Of a stretch of DNA of 11,297 nt, positions 1 to 8,200 are shown in pieces. The stretch comes from an uncultured Acidobacteriota bacterium (GTDB taxonomy: Bacteria > Acidobacteriota > Thermoanaerobaculia > Gp7-AA8). Positions within the stretch are counted from its first letter, which is position 1. Each line of letters opens with the position of its first letter. Made by a program: the position numbers and the translations under genes. Under the pieces are notes generated by a model, which worked only from the letters and a program-made list of their open reading frames with translations, was not told where the DNA came from and did no database searches. The stretch lies in the NCBI GenBank assembly GCA_946887105.1, contig CAMPKJ010000162.1, forward strand, positions 1 to 11,297. Direction: 5' to 3'.

Positions 1-93
1 CCCTCGGAGGTCCTCGGCGTTCCTCGGAGTTCCTCGGGGGGCGGGCTCGCCTCCTCCGAGGAACCCGAGGCACTCCGAGGAACCCGAGGAACC
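1..93. repeat. Intragenic 10-bp tandem repeats facing an inverted set (palindromic element)
   Basis: The left arm is four 10-bp units back to back (1-10, 11-20, 21-30, 31-40), each close to TCCTCGGAGT, so CCTCGG recurs at 2, 12, 22 and 32. After an 18-base spacer, the right arm carries the reverse complement CCGAGG at 56, 65, 75 and 84. Arms paired unit by unit would form a long imperfect hairpin with small bulges, because the right spacing is 9/10/9 rather than 10/10/10. It lies inside the reading frame and encodes a low-complexity Ser/Gly/Glu/Arg/Pro linker just before the second UvrA ATPase module. The array may continue left of the window. Confidence 0.85.
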
Positions 94-1110
94 AACGCGA
101 TCCGCATCGTCAACGCACGCCAGAACAATCTCAAAGGCGTGACCGCGGAGATCCCGCTCGGAAAGCTCGTCGCCATCACCGGCGTCTCCGGCTCGGGCAA
201 GTCGACGCTCATCCGCAACTGTCTGTTCAACCGCTACCAGCGCGACATCCGCGGCGTTGCGGGACTGGAGACGGGCAAGGTCGACCGCCTCGAAGGTACG
301 GATCTGATTTATGACATGGAGCTCGTCGATCAGTCGCCGATCGGACGCTCGTCGCGCTCGAATCCGGCCACCTACATCAAAGCGTGGGACGAGATCCGCA
401 AGCTGCTCGCGGAGACGACCGGTGCGAAGCTGAACGGCGTGACGGCGGGGATGTTCTCGTTCAACACGGAGGGCGGCCGCTGCGAGACGTGCCAGGGCGC
501 GGGGTTCGTGTCGATCGACATGCAGTTTCTGGCCGACGTCGAAGTGGTCTGCGACAAATGCGACGGCCGCCGCTTCGGCGAGCAGGTCATGAAGGTCACG
601 TACAAAGGCAAGAACGTGAACGACATCCTGCAGCTCACCGTCGATGAGGCGGCGAAGTTCTTCGTGGCCAAACGCGTGCTGCTCAAGCGGCTCGACGCGC
701 TACGCTCCGTCGGCCTCGGCTACCTGCGGCTCGGGCAATCGACCGACTCGCTTTCAGGCGGCGAGGCGCAGCGGCTGAAGCTCGCTTCGTTCCTGGCGGA
801 GAGCTCCGCGAAGAACGGCGACAAGCCGCGCATCTTCCTCTTCGACGAGCCGACCACAGGCCTCGCGGCGAGCGACGTGGAGGTGCTGATCCGCACGTTC
901 CGCGATCTCATCGACCGCGGGAACTCGGTGCTGGTCATCGAGCACAACACGCAGCTGATCGAGCACGCCGACTGGGTGATCGACCTCGGCCCCGAGGGCG
1001 GCGATGGCGGCGGCGAGATCGTGGCGGTCGGGACGCCCGAGGAGATCGCGGCCAATCCGCGGTCGATCACGGGACGCTATCTGCGCGGCGTGCGCGAGCG
1101 GGTGGCCTGA
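1..1110 (+). CDS. UvrA-family ABC ATPase, C-terminal half (5' truncated by window edge)
   Basis: UvrA proteins are twin-ABC, zinc-binding ATPases that find DNA lesions for nucleotide excision repair; paralogues also occur beside drug-resistance genes. The frame is open from base 1, so the gene starts outside the window; 369 residues are visible. After a repeat-encoded linker (residues 1-31) comes the second ATPase module: Walker A GVSGSGKST (61-69), a zinc finger with Cys pairs at 161/164 and 184/187, ABC signature LSGGEAQRLKLA (251-262), Walker B FLFDEPTTGL (279-288), H-loop His at 315, and the UvrA-typical tail DLGPEGGDGGGEIV. A GTG at 139 is not the start, since the UvrA-like sequence IRIVNARQNNLKG precedes it. 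Oddities: Ala289 replaces the His of the usual TTGLH motif, and the signature-to-Walker B spacing is about four residues longer than in standard UvrA. This favours a UvrA2-like paralogue over the housekeeping enzyme, but the N-terminal half is needed to decide. The stop overlaps the next gene's ATG. Confidence 0.88.
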   Translation, partial: PSEVLGVPRSSSGGGLASSEEPEALRGTRGTNAIRIVNARQNNLKGVTAEIPLGKLVAITGVSGSGKSTLIRNCLFNRYQRDIRGVAGLETGKVDRLEGTDLIYDMELVDQSPIGRSSRSNPATYIKAWDEIRKLLAETTGAKLNGVTAGMFSFNTEGGRCETCQGAGFVSIDMQFLADVEVVCDKCDGRRFGEQVMKVTYKGKNVNDILQLTVDEAAKFFVAKRVLLKRLDALRSVGLGYLRLGQSTDSLSGGEAQRLKLASFLAESSAKNGDKPRIFLFDEPTTGLAASDVEVLIRTFRDLIDRGNSVLVIEHNTQLIEHADWVIDLGPEGGDGGGEIVAVGTPEEIAANPRSITGRYLRGVRERVA

Positions 1111-1355
1111 TGAGGGACGATGCCGCCGTGCTGAGCATCGAGGCGACCGTGCGTGACATCGTCCGCGCACGCGCGCAGCACAGCGAGCTTTCCGATGACG
1201 GAACGCTGGCCGAGCTCGGGCTCGATTCGATTTCGATGGCCGAGGTGCTGCTCGATTGCGAGGAGCGCTTCGGCGTGAATGTGGATGCGCTGCTCGAAGG
1301 TGAGCCGCTGACGTTGCGCCGTTTGATCGCGCACGTCACGGCGCGATCGCGCTGA
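1110..1355 (+). CDS. Acyl carrier protein (phosphopantetheine-binding)
   Basis: This is an 81-residue carrier protein of normal ACP length. Its cofactor site is LGLDSISMAE, with Ser40 as the expected attachment point for 4'-phosphopantetheine. The helix-II-like segment SISMAEVLLDCEERFGV that follows is typical of ACP and PCP domains. The protein is acidic overall, as ACPs are, though the N- and C-terminal ends are Arg-rich. It would hold an acyl chain as a thioester and present it to a partner enzyme. The start ATG shares its A with the TGA of the UvrA-family gene (TGATG at 1108-1112), a classic translational-coupling arrangement, and there is no strong separate ribosome binding site. The 3' end runs 20 bp into the convergent ligase gene. 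The lack of fatty-acid-synthesis neighbours suggests a dedicated carrier for a specialised acyl pathway, with the adjacent ligase as the likely loader, rather than housekeeping AcpP. Confidence 0.88.
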   Translation: MRDDAAVLSIEATVRDIVRARAQHSELSDDGTLAELGLDSISMAEVLLDCEERFGVNVDALLEGEPLTLRRLIAHVTARSR

Positions 1356-2763
1356 GTTGCGCGCGCAACGCATCGTGGCGGATCTTTCCGTTGTGCGTTC
1401 GCGGGATCGACTTCGGCGCCATGACGATCACCCGCTCCGGCGCGAAGCCGATCGTGCGCCGCATCTCCTGCGCGACGGCGGCACGGATCGCATCGCCATC
1501 GACGCGCGGGTCGATCTCGATGGCCAGCACGATCTCTTCCGTCGCGTCGCCGCGCGGCATTCCGATCGCGGCCGCCACGCGCACGCCCTCCACGTTTTGT
1601 GCAGCCTCTTCGAGCTCGCGCGGAGCGAGCGCGGCACCGCCGCGTTTCAACATCGCCCGTCTGCGTCCGAGCACGTACAGCTCGCCCTCGCTGCCGAGGT
1701 GTCCGATGTCGCCGGTGTGCAACCAGCCATCGCGCAACGTCTCCGCCGTCGCCTCGGGCGCATCGAAGTAGCCCGCGAAAACGCCGTCACCGCGCACGAG
1801 GATCTCGCCGTCATCGATCCGGATCTCGACGCCCGGCAGCGGCTTGCCGCAGCTCACATTGCCGCGATCGTCGACGCGAATCGGATCCTCCGGACGCGTG
1901 AATGCCACGCCTAGCGTCGCTTCGGCGAGACCGTAGCCGGGACAGATCATGCGCCGTCCGCCGAAGCGCGCTTCGAACGCCTCGATCGTGCTCTGCCGCA
2001 CCGGCTCGCCGCCGTTGGTCATCCAGTGCACGGATGACAGATCGACACCGCGCGGATCGACGAGCCGCGCCGCGAGGCGATACGCGAAATCGGGCGCACC
2101 GCTGATCGTGCCGCGCACGCGCGTCAGCGTCTCGAGCCAGCGCGGAATGGTCTGGATCGACGGCGTCACGATGTGGCAGCTCGCGCCATGGAAAATCGTG
2201 CCGATGACGAACCGCACCAGCCCGAGGTCGTGCCACGGCGGAACCCAGCTGACCAGCACGTCGGCCGGATCGATGCGCGGGCTCTGCATCACCGAGATGA
2301 TGTTGCGCTGCAGGATCATCACCGCGCGCGATTCGCCGGAGGTCCCGGACGTCGGCTGCAGAAACGCCAGGCTTTCGGGACCGACATCGGGACGCGGCGG
2401 ATGTTTCACGCCGCGCGGAAGATCGTCGAGCGCGGTGAGGATCAGCACCGGACGCACGCGCGCGGCGCGACGGCCCGAGGTCTCGGCCGGCACGTACGGA
2501 TTGAACGCGCAACTGACGGCGCCCGCGCGCTGGATGGCCCAGAACGCGCGCATCCAGTCGAGTCCCGCGGGCATCAGCAGCGCCACGCGATCGCCAACGC
2601 GGACGCCGGCCTGCATCAACCCCGAGGCCAGCGCTCCCGCGTCTTCGAAGAGCTGCGCGTACGTGATGTGCTCGCCGTCGTGTGCGTACGCCAATGCATC
2701 GGGCTGTGCCGCAGCACGCTGTGTCAGAACGTCTACGAGTGAATTGGGCATGGCGGGAGTCAT
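1336..2763 (-). CDS. Fatty-acyl-AMP ligase-like adenylating enzyme (AMP-binding)
   Basis: This 475-residue ANL-superfamily enzyme would activate a carboxylic acid with ATP as acyl-AMP and transfer it to a phosphopantetheine thiol. Core motifs in order: P-loop LQPTSGTSGESRAVMI (135-150), YGLAEAT (277-283), GWLHTGDIG (346-354), the hinge region from GRRRAMLKRGG (366-376), and IPRTHNGKIRHDAL (453-466) with the probable catalytic Lys460. Three segments resemble fatty-acyl-AMP ligases more than acyl-CoA synthetases: VSWVPPWHDLGLV (171-183), SGAPDFAYRLAAR (221-233) and NGGEPVRQSTIEAF (250-263). It is about 100 residues shorter than usual for that group, with compact stretches before the P-loop and after YGLAEAT. 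An Arg (146) stands where the P-loop normally has Lys. The start is uncertain: ATG at 2763, or ATG at 2751 four codons later; neither has a clear Shine-Dalgarno. The adjacent acyl carrier protein is the obvious acceptor, but CoA or another carrier cannot be excluded. Confidence 0.88.
   Translation of the reverse strand: MTPAMPNSLVDVLTQRAAAQPDALAYAHDGEHITYAQLFEDAGALASGLMQAGVRVGDRVALLMPAGLDWMRAFWAIQRAGAVSCAFNPYVPAETSGRRAARVRPVLILTALDDLPRGVKHPPRPDVGPESLAFLQPTSGTSGESRAVMILQRNIISVMQSPRIDPADVLVSWVPPWHDLGLVRFVIGTIFHGASCHIVTPSIQTIPRWLETLTRVRGTISGAPDFAYRLAARLVDPRGVDLSSVHWMTNGGEPVRQSTIEAFEARFGGRRMICPGYGLAEATLGVAFTRPEDPIRVDDRGNVSCGKPLPGVEIRIDDGEILVRGDGVFAGYFDAPEATAETLRDGWLHTGDIGHLGSEGELYVLGRRRAMLKRGGAALAPRELEEAAQNVEGVRVAAAIGMPRGDATEEIVLAIEIDPRVDGDAIRAAVAQEMRRTIGFAPERVIVMAPKSIPRTHNGKIRHDALRAQLSAIAP
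1341..1368. repeat. Two adjacent 12-bp perfect palindromes at the convergent gene ends
   Basis: GCGCGATCGCGC (1341-1352) and TTGCGCGCGCAA (1357-1368) are each perfect palindromes, four bases apart. They sit across the overlapping 3' ends of the carrier-protein and ligase genes. Each could fold only a short 4-bp stem, so they are weak as terminators; no U-tract follows on either strand. Most of the bases are coding on one strand or both, so this may be chance in GC-rich DNA. Confidence 0.4.
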
Positions 2764-2778
2764 GTTGGCGGGACAGGC

Positions 2779-2784
2779 TACAAT
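2779..2784 (+). promoter_or_regulatory. Possible -10 element (TACAAT) for the OPT transporter gene
   Basis: TACAAT matches five of six consensus positions and lies in the 57-bp divergent gap, the only non-coding space upstream of the transporter. Initiation here would give a leader of roughly 30 nt that includes the ribosome binding site. No good -35 hexamer sits at the expected distance, and any -35 contact would fall within the start of the divergent ligase gene. Confidence 0.3.
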
Positions 2785-2805
2785 TCACGGACTTTAATCG
2801 AGCCA

Positions 2806-2812
2806 GAGGGAG
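2806..2812 (+). promoter_or_regulatory. Ribosome binding site GAGGGAG for the OPT transporter
   Basis: This purine-rich Shine-Dalgarno-like stretch ends eight bases before the ATG at 2821. It fixes that ATG as the start and matches the protein's N-terminus, which has a short soluble head before the first membrane helix. Confidence 0.7.
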
Positions 2813-2820
2813 ATTCGCAC

Positions 2821-5199
2821 ATGAGTGCTGTTCCGCAAGGACATCCGGACCGCGTGGGCTTCGAGCCCGAGGGGCCGCCGCCGTTCACGCCGTACATCGC
2901 TCCGGACACGATTCTCCGCGAGCTCACGCCGCGCGCGGTGATCGTCGGGACGATCCTGGGCATGATCTTCGGCGCGTCGTCGCTGTATCTCGTGCTCAAA
3001 GTCGGTCTGACGGTGAGCGCCTCCATTCCGGTGGCGGTCATCTCGATCACGCTCTTCCGCATTCTCTCGAAGATGGGCGCGCGCAACGCGACGATTCTCG
3101 AGAACAACGTCGTGCAGACGGCGGGCTCGGCGGGCGAGTCGATCGCATTCGGCGTCGGCGTCACGATGCCCGCGATCCTGATCCTCGGCTTCGATCTCGA
3201 GATCACGCGCGTGATGCTCGTGGCCGTGCTCGGCGGCTTGCTGGGCATTCTGATGATGATCCCGCTGCGGCGCGCGCTGATCGTCGCGCAGCACGGCATC
3301 CTCAAGTATCCGGAAGGCACTGCCTGTGCCGAAGTTCTCAAAGCCGGCGCGAGCGACGAGTCGCGCGCGGCCGCATCCGAACAGGCGCGTCTCGAACAGG
3401 AAGCGCGCGGCGGCGCCAGCACCAGCGCGAAGACGATCTTCACCGGCTTCGGCATCGGGCTCGTCTACAAGAGCGCGATGTCGGCGTTCCGGCTCTGGAA
3501 AGATGCTCCGGAGCGCATCTTCGGACGGCCGTTCGCCGGCGCGTCCGTGGCGGCCGAGGTCTCGCCGGAGCTTCTCGGCGTCGGCTACATCATCGGACCG
3601 CGCATCGCGGGCGTCATGTGCGCCGGCGGCGTGCTCGCGTACCTCGTGCTCATCCCGATGATCCGCTTCTTCGGCGAAGCGCTGGCCACGCCACTCGCAC
3701 CGGAAACGACGGCGCTGATCAGGGACATGAGCCCCGGCGCGATCCGCAACGCCTACGTGCTCTACATCGGCGCGGGCGCCGTGGCCGCGGGCGGCATCAT
3801 CAGCGTGTTCAAGTCGCTGCCGATGATCTGGCACGGCATCAAAGGCGGCCTGCGCGACGTGTCGTCCGCGCGAGCCGGCGAAGTGCGTGCGGCGGTTCCG
3901 CGCACTGACCGCGACCTCTCCATCAAGCTCGTGCTCATCGGCATCATCGCGCTGATCGTGATCATCGCGTTCTCGAATCCGCTGTACGTCGGCGGTACCG
4001 GCATCGGCGCGCGCATCGGCGCCGCGTTCCTGATCATCCTGTTCGGCTTCCTGTTCGTGACCGTGTCGTCGCGCCTCACCGGCGAGATCGGCTCGACCTC
4101 GAATCCGATCTCCGGCATGACCGTGGCCACGCTGCTGCTGACCTGCCTGATCTTCGTGGTGCTCGGATGGACGGGCAGCAATTACTTCGTGACCGCTCTT
4201 TCGGTCGGCGCGATCGTCTGCATCGCATCATCGAACGGCGGCACGACCTCGCAGGATCTGAAGACCGGCTTCCTGGTCGGCGCGACGCCGAAGAATCAGC
4301 AGATCGCCATCCTGATCGGCGCGCTCGCCTCGGCGCTGGTGCTGGGACCGATCCTGCTCAAGCTCAACGACTCCGGGTCGGTCTACATCCCGGTCGGCAC
4401 CGCGCCCGCGGGTTACTCGGCGGGATCGGCGCAACCGGGCGAGATCGCGCAACCGGGCGACCTGCACGGAACCGAAACCGTGAAGGGCGCGATCCTCACC
4501 GGCGGCACCGATACGAAGACGTACAACGTCTGGTTCCGCAATGATCCCTCCGGCGGCAACTCCGAGAAGTATCTCGTCGACGAAAGCGGCCGTCCCGTTT
4601 ACTACGTCGATCCCGGCATCAACGGGACGGTGAACAAGCTCCCGACCGGCCAGGCCGTACAGAAGTTCGACGCGCCCAAGGCGACGCTGATGTCGTACAT
4701 CATCAAAGGCATCCTCGGCGGCGAGCTGCCGTGGGGGCTGGTGCTGCTCGGCGTCATGATCGCGGTGACGCTCGAACTGGCGGGCATTCCGTCGCTCGCG
4801 TTCGCGGTCGGCGTCTACCTGCCGCTGTCGTCGACCTCGCCGATCCTCATCGGCGGCATCATCCGCTGGATGGTCGATCGCTGGATCGCGAAGAAGCACG
4901 CCGGCGCGAAACTGACCGAGGAGCAGCTCGTTGCGGAAGGCGACAAGAGCCCGGGCGTGCTGATGGCGTCCGGTTACATCGCCGGCGGCGCCATCGCGGG
5001 CATCATCATCGCGTTCCTGCAGGGCGCGCCGTTCATGGCGCCGTTCTACGAGCGCATCACCGCGTTCTCGGAGAAGAACGCGATCTACAGCGGTCCGAAC
5101 GCGGACGTCTGGGCACTGATCCCGTTCGCCGGATTGATCGCGCTGCTCTATCTGACCGGACGAGAAAAAATCCTCGCACACAAAGACATCCCGTCGTAA
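2821..5199 (+). CDS. OPT-family oligopeptide transporter
   Basis: This 792-residue inner-membrane transporter has many hydrophobic helices (my estimate is 14-16). OPT-family proteins import oligopeptides or metal-chelate complexes by cation coupling; the substrate here cannot be read from sequence. Family-typical segments are the first helix pair with [36 protein letters not shown] (from residue 94), [13 protein letters not shown] (161-173), [19 protein letters not shown] (421-439) and [20 protein letters not shown] (470-489). A soluble segment of about 105 residues (514-619), rich in Gly, Thr and Pro, separates two membrane segments and probably faces one side of the membrane as a domain; it makes the protein longer than bacterial OPT members without such a segment. 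A second soluble stretch near 175-215 is Ala/Glu/Arg-rich. The gene has a good ribosome binding site, stands as a single-gene unit and ends at a strong terminator five bases after the stop. Confidence 0.93.
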   Translation: MSAVPQGHPDRVGFEPEGPPPFTPYIAPDTILRELTPRAVIVGTILGMIFGASSLYLVLKVGLTVSASIPVAVISITLFRILSKMGARNATILENNVVQTAGSAGESIAFGVGVTMPAILILGFDLEITRVMLVAVLGGLLGILMMIPLRRALIVAQHGILKYPEGTACAEVLKAGASDESRAAASEQARLEQEARGGASTSAKTIFTGFGIGLVYKSAMSAFRLWKDAPERIFGRPFAGASVAAEVSPELLGVGYIIGPRIAGVMCAGGVLAYLVLIPMIRFFGEALATPLAPETTALIRDMSPGAIRNAYVLYIGAGAVAAGGIISVFKSLPMIWHGIKGGLRDVSSARAGEVRAAVPRTDRDLSIKLVLIGIIALIVIIAFSNPLYVGGTGIGARIGAAFLIILFGFLFVTVSSRLTGEIGSTSNPISGMTVATLLLTCLIFVVLGWTGSNYFVTALSVGAIVCIASSNGGTTSQDLKTGFLVGATPKNQQIAILIGALASALVLGPILLKLNDSGSVYIPVGTAPAGYSAGSAQPGEIAQPGDLHGTETVKGAILTGGTDTKTYNVWFRNDPSGGNSEKYLVDESGRPVYYVDPGINGTVNKLPTGQAVQKFDAPKATLMSYIIKGILGGELPWGLVLLGVMIAVTLELAGIPSLAFAVGVYLPLSSTSPILIGGIIRWMVDRWIAKKHAGAKLTEEQLVAEGDKSPGVLMASGYIAGGAIAGIIIAFLQGAPFMAPFYERITAFSEKNAIYSGPNADVWALIPFAGLIALLYLTGREKILAHKDIPS

Positions 5200-5203
5200 T
5201 TCG

Positions 5204-5231
5204 AAAAGGCCCGCCGCAAGGCGGGCCTTTT
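5204..5231 (+). terminator. Intrinsic terminator after the OPT gene
   Basis: A perfect 12-bp stem (AAAAGGCCCGCC at 5204-5215 with GGCGGGCCTTTT at 5220-5231) closes on a GCAA tetraloop of the stable GNRA class. The A-run before and T-run after make it symmetric, so it could stop transcription from either side. It begins five bases beyond the transporter's TAA and separates that gene from the DUF2339 gene. Confidence 0.93.
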
Positions 5232-5259
5232 GATTGGCGTATCCTTCCTGGAATCGTCC

Positions 5260-8200
5260 ATGGAAGGTTGCGCCCTCTTCGCCGTCTTCGCCGTCGCGCT
5301 GGGTGCGCTCATCGTGGCGTCGATCGCGGCGTTCCAGCTGCGCGACGCGCGCGAAGACATCCGGACGCTCGGGCACCAGCTCGGCGCGTTGCAACGGATC
5401 GTCGCGGAGATGCGGCGTCAGGGCGTCGCACCGGAGCCGGAGCCAGAGCCGGTGGTCGCACCTTCGCCTACACCCGCGCCCGCACTTCCGCGTGCGCCTG
5501 AACCTGCGCCTGAACCTGAACCGATCGCCGCGACCACACCTCCGCCGCCGCCTCCGCCCCCCGCACCCGCTCCGCCGGCGAAGCCCGCGTTCACGCTCGA
5601 CTGGGAAAACCTGGTCGGCATCAAGCTCTTCTCATGGATCGCCGGCATCGCGCTCGTGCTCGCGGCGGTGTTCTTCCTCAAGTACTCCGTCGAGCACGGC
5701 TGGCTGAGTCCGGCGGTGCGTGCGACGCTCGGAATCATCACCGGCGCAACGCTCGTGGTGATCTGTGAGATGCGCGTGGCGCGCGGGTACGCATTCACCG
5801 CGAACGCGATGCACGGCGCCGGCATCGCCATCCTCTACGCGACGCTGTTCGCGATTCACGCGCTCTGGCGTCTGCTGCCGCCGGGCGTGGTGTTCTTCCT
5901 GATGCTGATCGTGACCGCGGTCGCGGTCTGGCTGTCCATCCGGCGCGATTCGATGTTCATCGCGCTCCTCGGCATGATGGGCGGCTTCGCCACGCCCGCG
6001 CTGCTCTCCACAGGCGAGAACCGCCCGGTCGGTCTCTTCTCGTATCTGCTGCTGCTGAATGCGGGATTGGCGTGGGTCGCGTACCGCAAGCGCTGGCCCG
6101 CGCTCACGCTCGGCAGCGTCGTGTTCACGGTCTTCTATCAGTGGGGATGGGTGAGTACGTACCTCACGGCGGACCAGCTTCCGTTGGCCGTGGCGATCTT
6201 CCTCGTCTTCGCCGCGATGGCCGCGGCGGCGCTGTGGATCGAGCGGCGCGATGCGCGGTTCGATCGCATTGCGCTGGCCGCCGCGGTGTTGCCGCTCGCG
6301 TTCGGGATCTTCGCCGCGGCGGTGCCGGCGTACGGCGCGCGCGTGCATACGCTGTTCGGATTTCTCCTGCTCGTTGCGGCGGGACTGGCGGTGATCGCGG
6401 TGGTGCGCCGTCATGCATGGCTGCACGCGATCGGCGGCGCCGCGGTGCTGCTGACGTTCGCGATCTGGTCCGCCGTTTCGTACGCGCCCGCGGCGTGGCC
6501 GGCGATCCTCGGATGGATCGCCGCGTTCGTGGCGCTCTACCTCGCCGTCGCGACGCGACTGCAGACGTTCGCGAATCTCACGGCACCGCTGCTGTTCTTC
6601 ATGCTGCCCGCACTGATCGCGCTCGAGCCGCGCACGGCCTCGCCGGCGCTCGTGTTCGCGACGTTCCTCGTGCTGCTCGCGGCGACGACGTTCGTTCCGG
6701 ATCCGCTGTATCCGGTCGCGGCGTCGTTCGTGGTCATCGGCGAAGTGGTGTGGACCGCGCAACATCTCGATCGCGACACGCTCACCGCCGCGCTGGTGCT
6801 GTACGCGGGATTCGGACTGTTCTTCCTCGTGCGCCGCCGCGACCGGACGGCGCACTTCGCGCTCTCGGCGTTCGTGTTTCTGATGGTCGTGGCGGCGCGG
6901 AACGAGCTCGCGTTTCCGCCGTGGCCGTTCTTCATCGCGCTGGCGATCCTGACCATCGTGCTCGGGCTGACCGCGCGACCGGGCTCGCTGATGATCGCCA
7001 GCGCCGCCGCCGCGCAACTCGTGCTGCTGACGTGGAGCGCGCACACGCTCGTGCCGCCGTGGGCGAACGTCGGGCTCGCAGCGACGCTGCTCGTTGCCGC
7101 GTTCTTCCTCATCACGCGGCGCGCGGCCGCGGTGGCGTTGCTCCTCGGCCATGTCGTCGCGATCGCCATCGGCGTCAGCTCCAATGACACGCTGTTCGAA
7201 CCGCTGCTCGTCACGCACGCGCTGCTCGCCATCGCAACGCTCGCAATGGCGTGGCGCACCGAACGACACGCGCTCGCGCTCTGGAGCGTCGCTCTGACCA
7301 TCGCCGCCGCATTCGCCGCACGCCCGATCGCACCCGGGCGCGACTTCGTCTTCGCCGCCGTGCTCTACGCGCTTTACATCCTCTATCCGTTGTCGCTCGG
7401 CGCGCGCGTGAGGCAGTCGCTGCATCCGCATCTCGCCGCGGTCATCGCCAGCGCTGCATTCTTCTTCTTCGCGCGCGACAGCATGATGGACCTCGGCTAC
7501 GAGCCGGTCATCGGCGTGCTGCCGTTGGCGCAGGCGGTGGTGATGTTGCTGCTGCTCTGGCAACTGCTGCGCGTCGAGCCGGCGGAAGCACGTCAGCTCG
7601 GACGTCTGGCCATGACCGCCGGCGCCGCGCTGGCGTTCATCACCGTCGCCATCCCGCTGCAGCTCGACAAGGAATGGATCACCATCGCCTGGGCACTCGA
7701 AGGAGCGGCGCTGGTCTGGCTGTTCACGCGCATTCCGCATCGCGGGCTGGTGGCATGGGCAGCAGGACTGCTGATCGCGGTGTTCGTGCGGCTGGTCTTC
7801 AATCCGAACGTCTTCGGCTATCACCCAGCCGAGCACCGGGTGATCTTCAACTGGTACATGTACACGTACCTGGTTCCGGCGGCTTCGTTCTACGCGGCCG
7901 CGTACTGGCTGCCGCGCGCGTGGAAGCGCAGCATCGCGGCGGCGTCGGCGATGGGCACGGTGCTGTTGTTCGTGCTGCTGAACATCGAGATCGCCGACTT
8001 CTACGCCACCGGACCGGCGCTGACGTTCAACTTCTTCTCGTCATCGCTCGCGCAGGAGCTCACGTACACGATGGGTTGGGCCGTGTTCGCGATCGCCATG
8101 CTGATCGCCGGCATCGTCATGCATGCGCGCGCCGCGCGCGTGGCCGCTCTGGTGCTGCTGCTGATCACGATCCTGAAGTGTTTCCTGCACGACCTGCAGC

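Noticed and set aside
1..93. CRISPR array or simple terminator at the left edge
   Set aside because: The units are 10 bp without unique spacers and face an inverted set, so this is not CRISPR. They lie in an open coding frame with no U-tract, so an intrinsic terminator is unlikely.
139..141. GTG as the start codon of the UvrA-family gene
   Set aside because: Upstream in-frame sequence already matches the start of the UvrA second module, and no stop precedes it back to base 1, so the gene enters from outside the window.
2744..2784. Complete sigma-70 promoter with TTGGGC or TTGGCG as -35 for the OPT gene
   Set aside because: Those hexamers lie about 29 and 8 bases from the TACAAT element, far from the usual 16-18, so only the -10 is reported.
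1811..2788. 325-codon alternative frame on the - strand in the ligase region
   Set aside because: It is frame-shifted relative to the ligase, which has all the expected adenylation motifs in the other - strand frame. This one is Arg/Ala-rich with none.
2794..3834. 346-codon open frame on the - strand within the OPT gene
   Set aside because: Composition is Arg/Asp/His-rich shadow coding. It would also cover the transporter's ribosome binding site and start.
5230..5232. TTG as the start of the DUF2339 gene
   Set aside because: It falls in the last bases of the terminator stem and would add ten non-conserved residues. The ATG at 5260 leads straight into the first membrane helix and has a weak purine-rich site before it.
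4228..5394. 388-codon open frame on the - strand, opposite the OPT transporter
   Set aside because: Its translation is Arg/Asp/Glu-rich with no recognisable fold. It spans the terminator and parts of two well-supported + strand genes.
5632..7836. 734-codon open frame on the - strand, opposite the DUF2339 gene
   Set aside because: It is the GC-rich antisense shadow of a real gene. The translation is a mass of Arg, His, Glu and Gln with no hydrophobic core or domain, while the + strand reads a coherent DUF2339 protein with family signatures at both ends.
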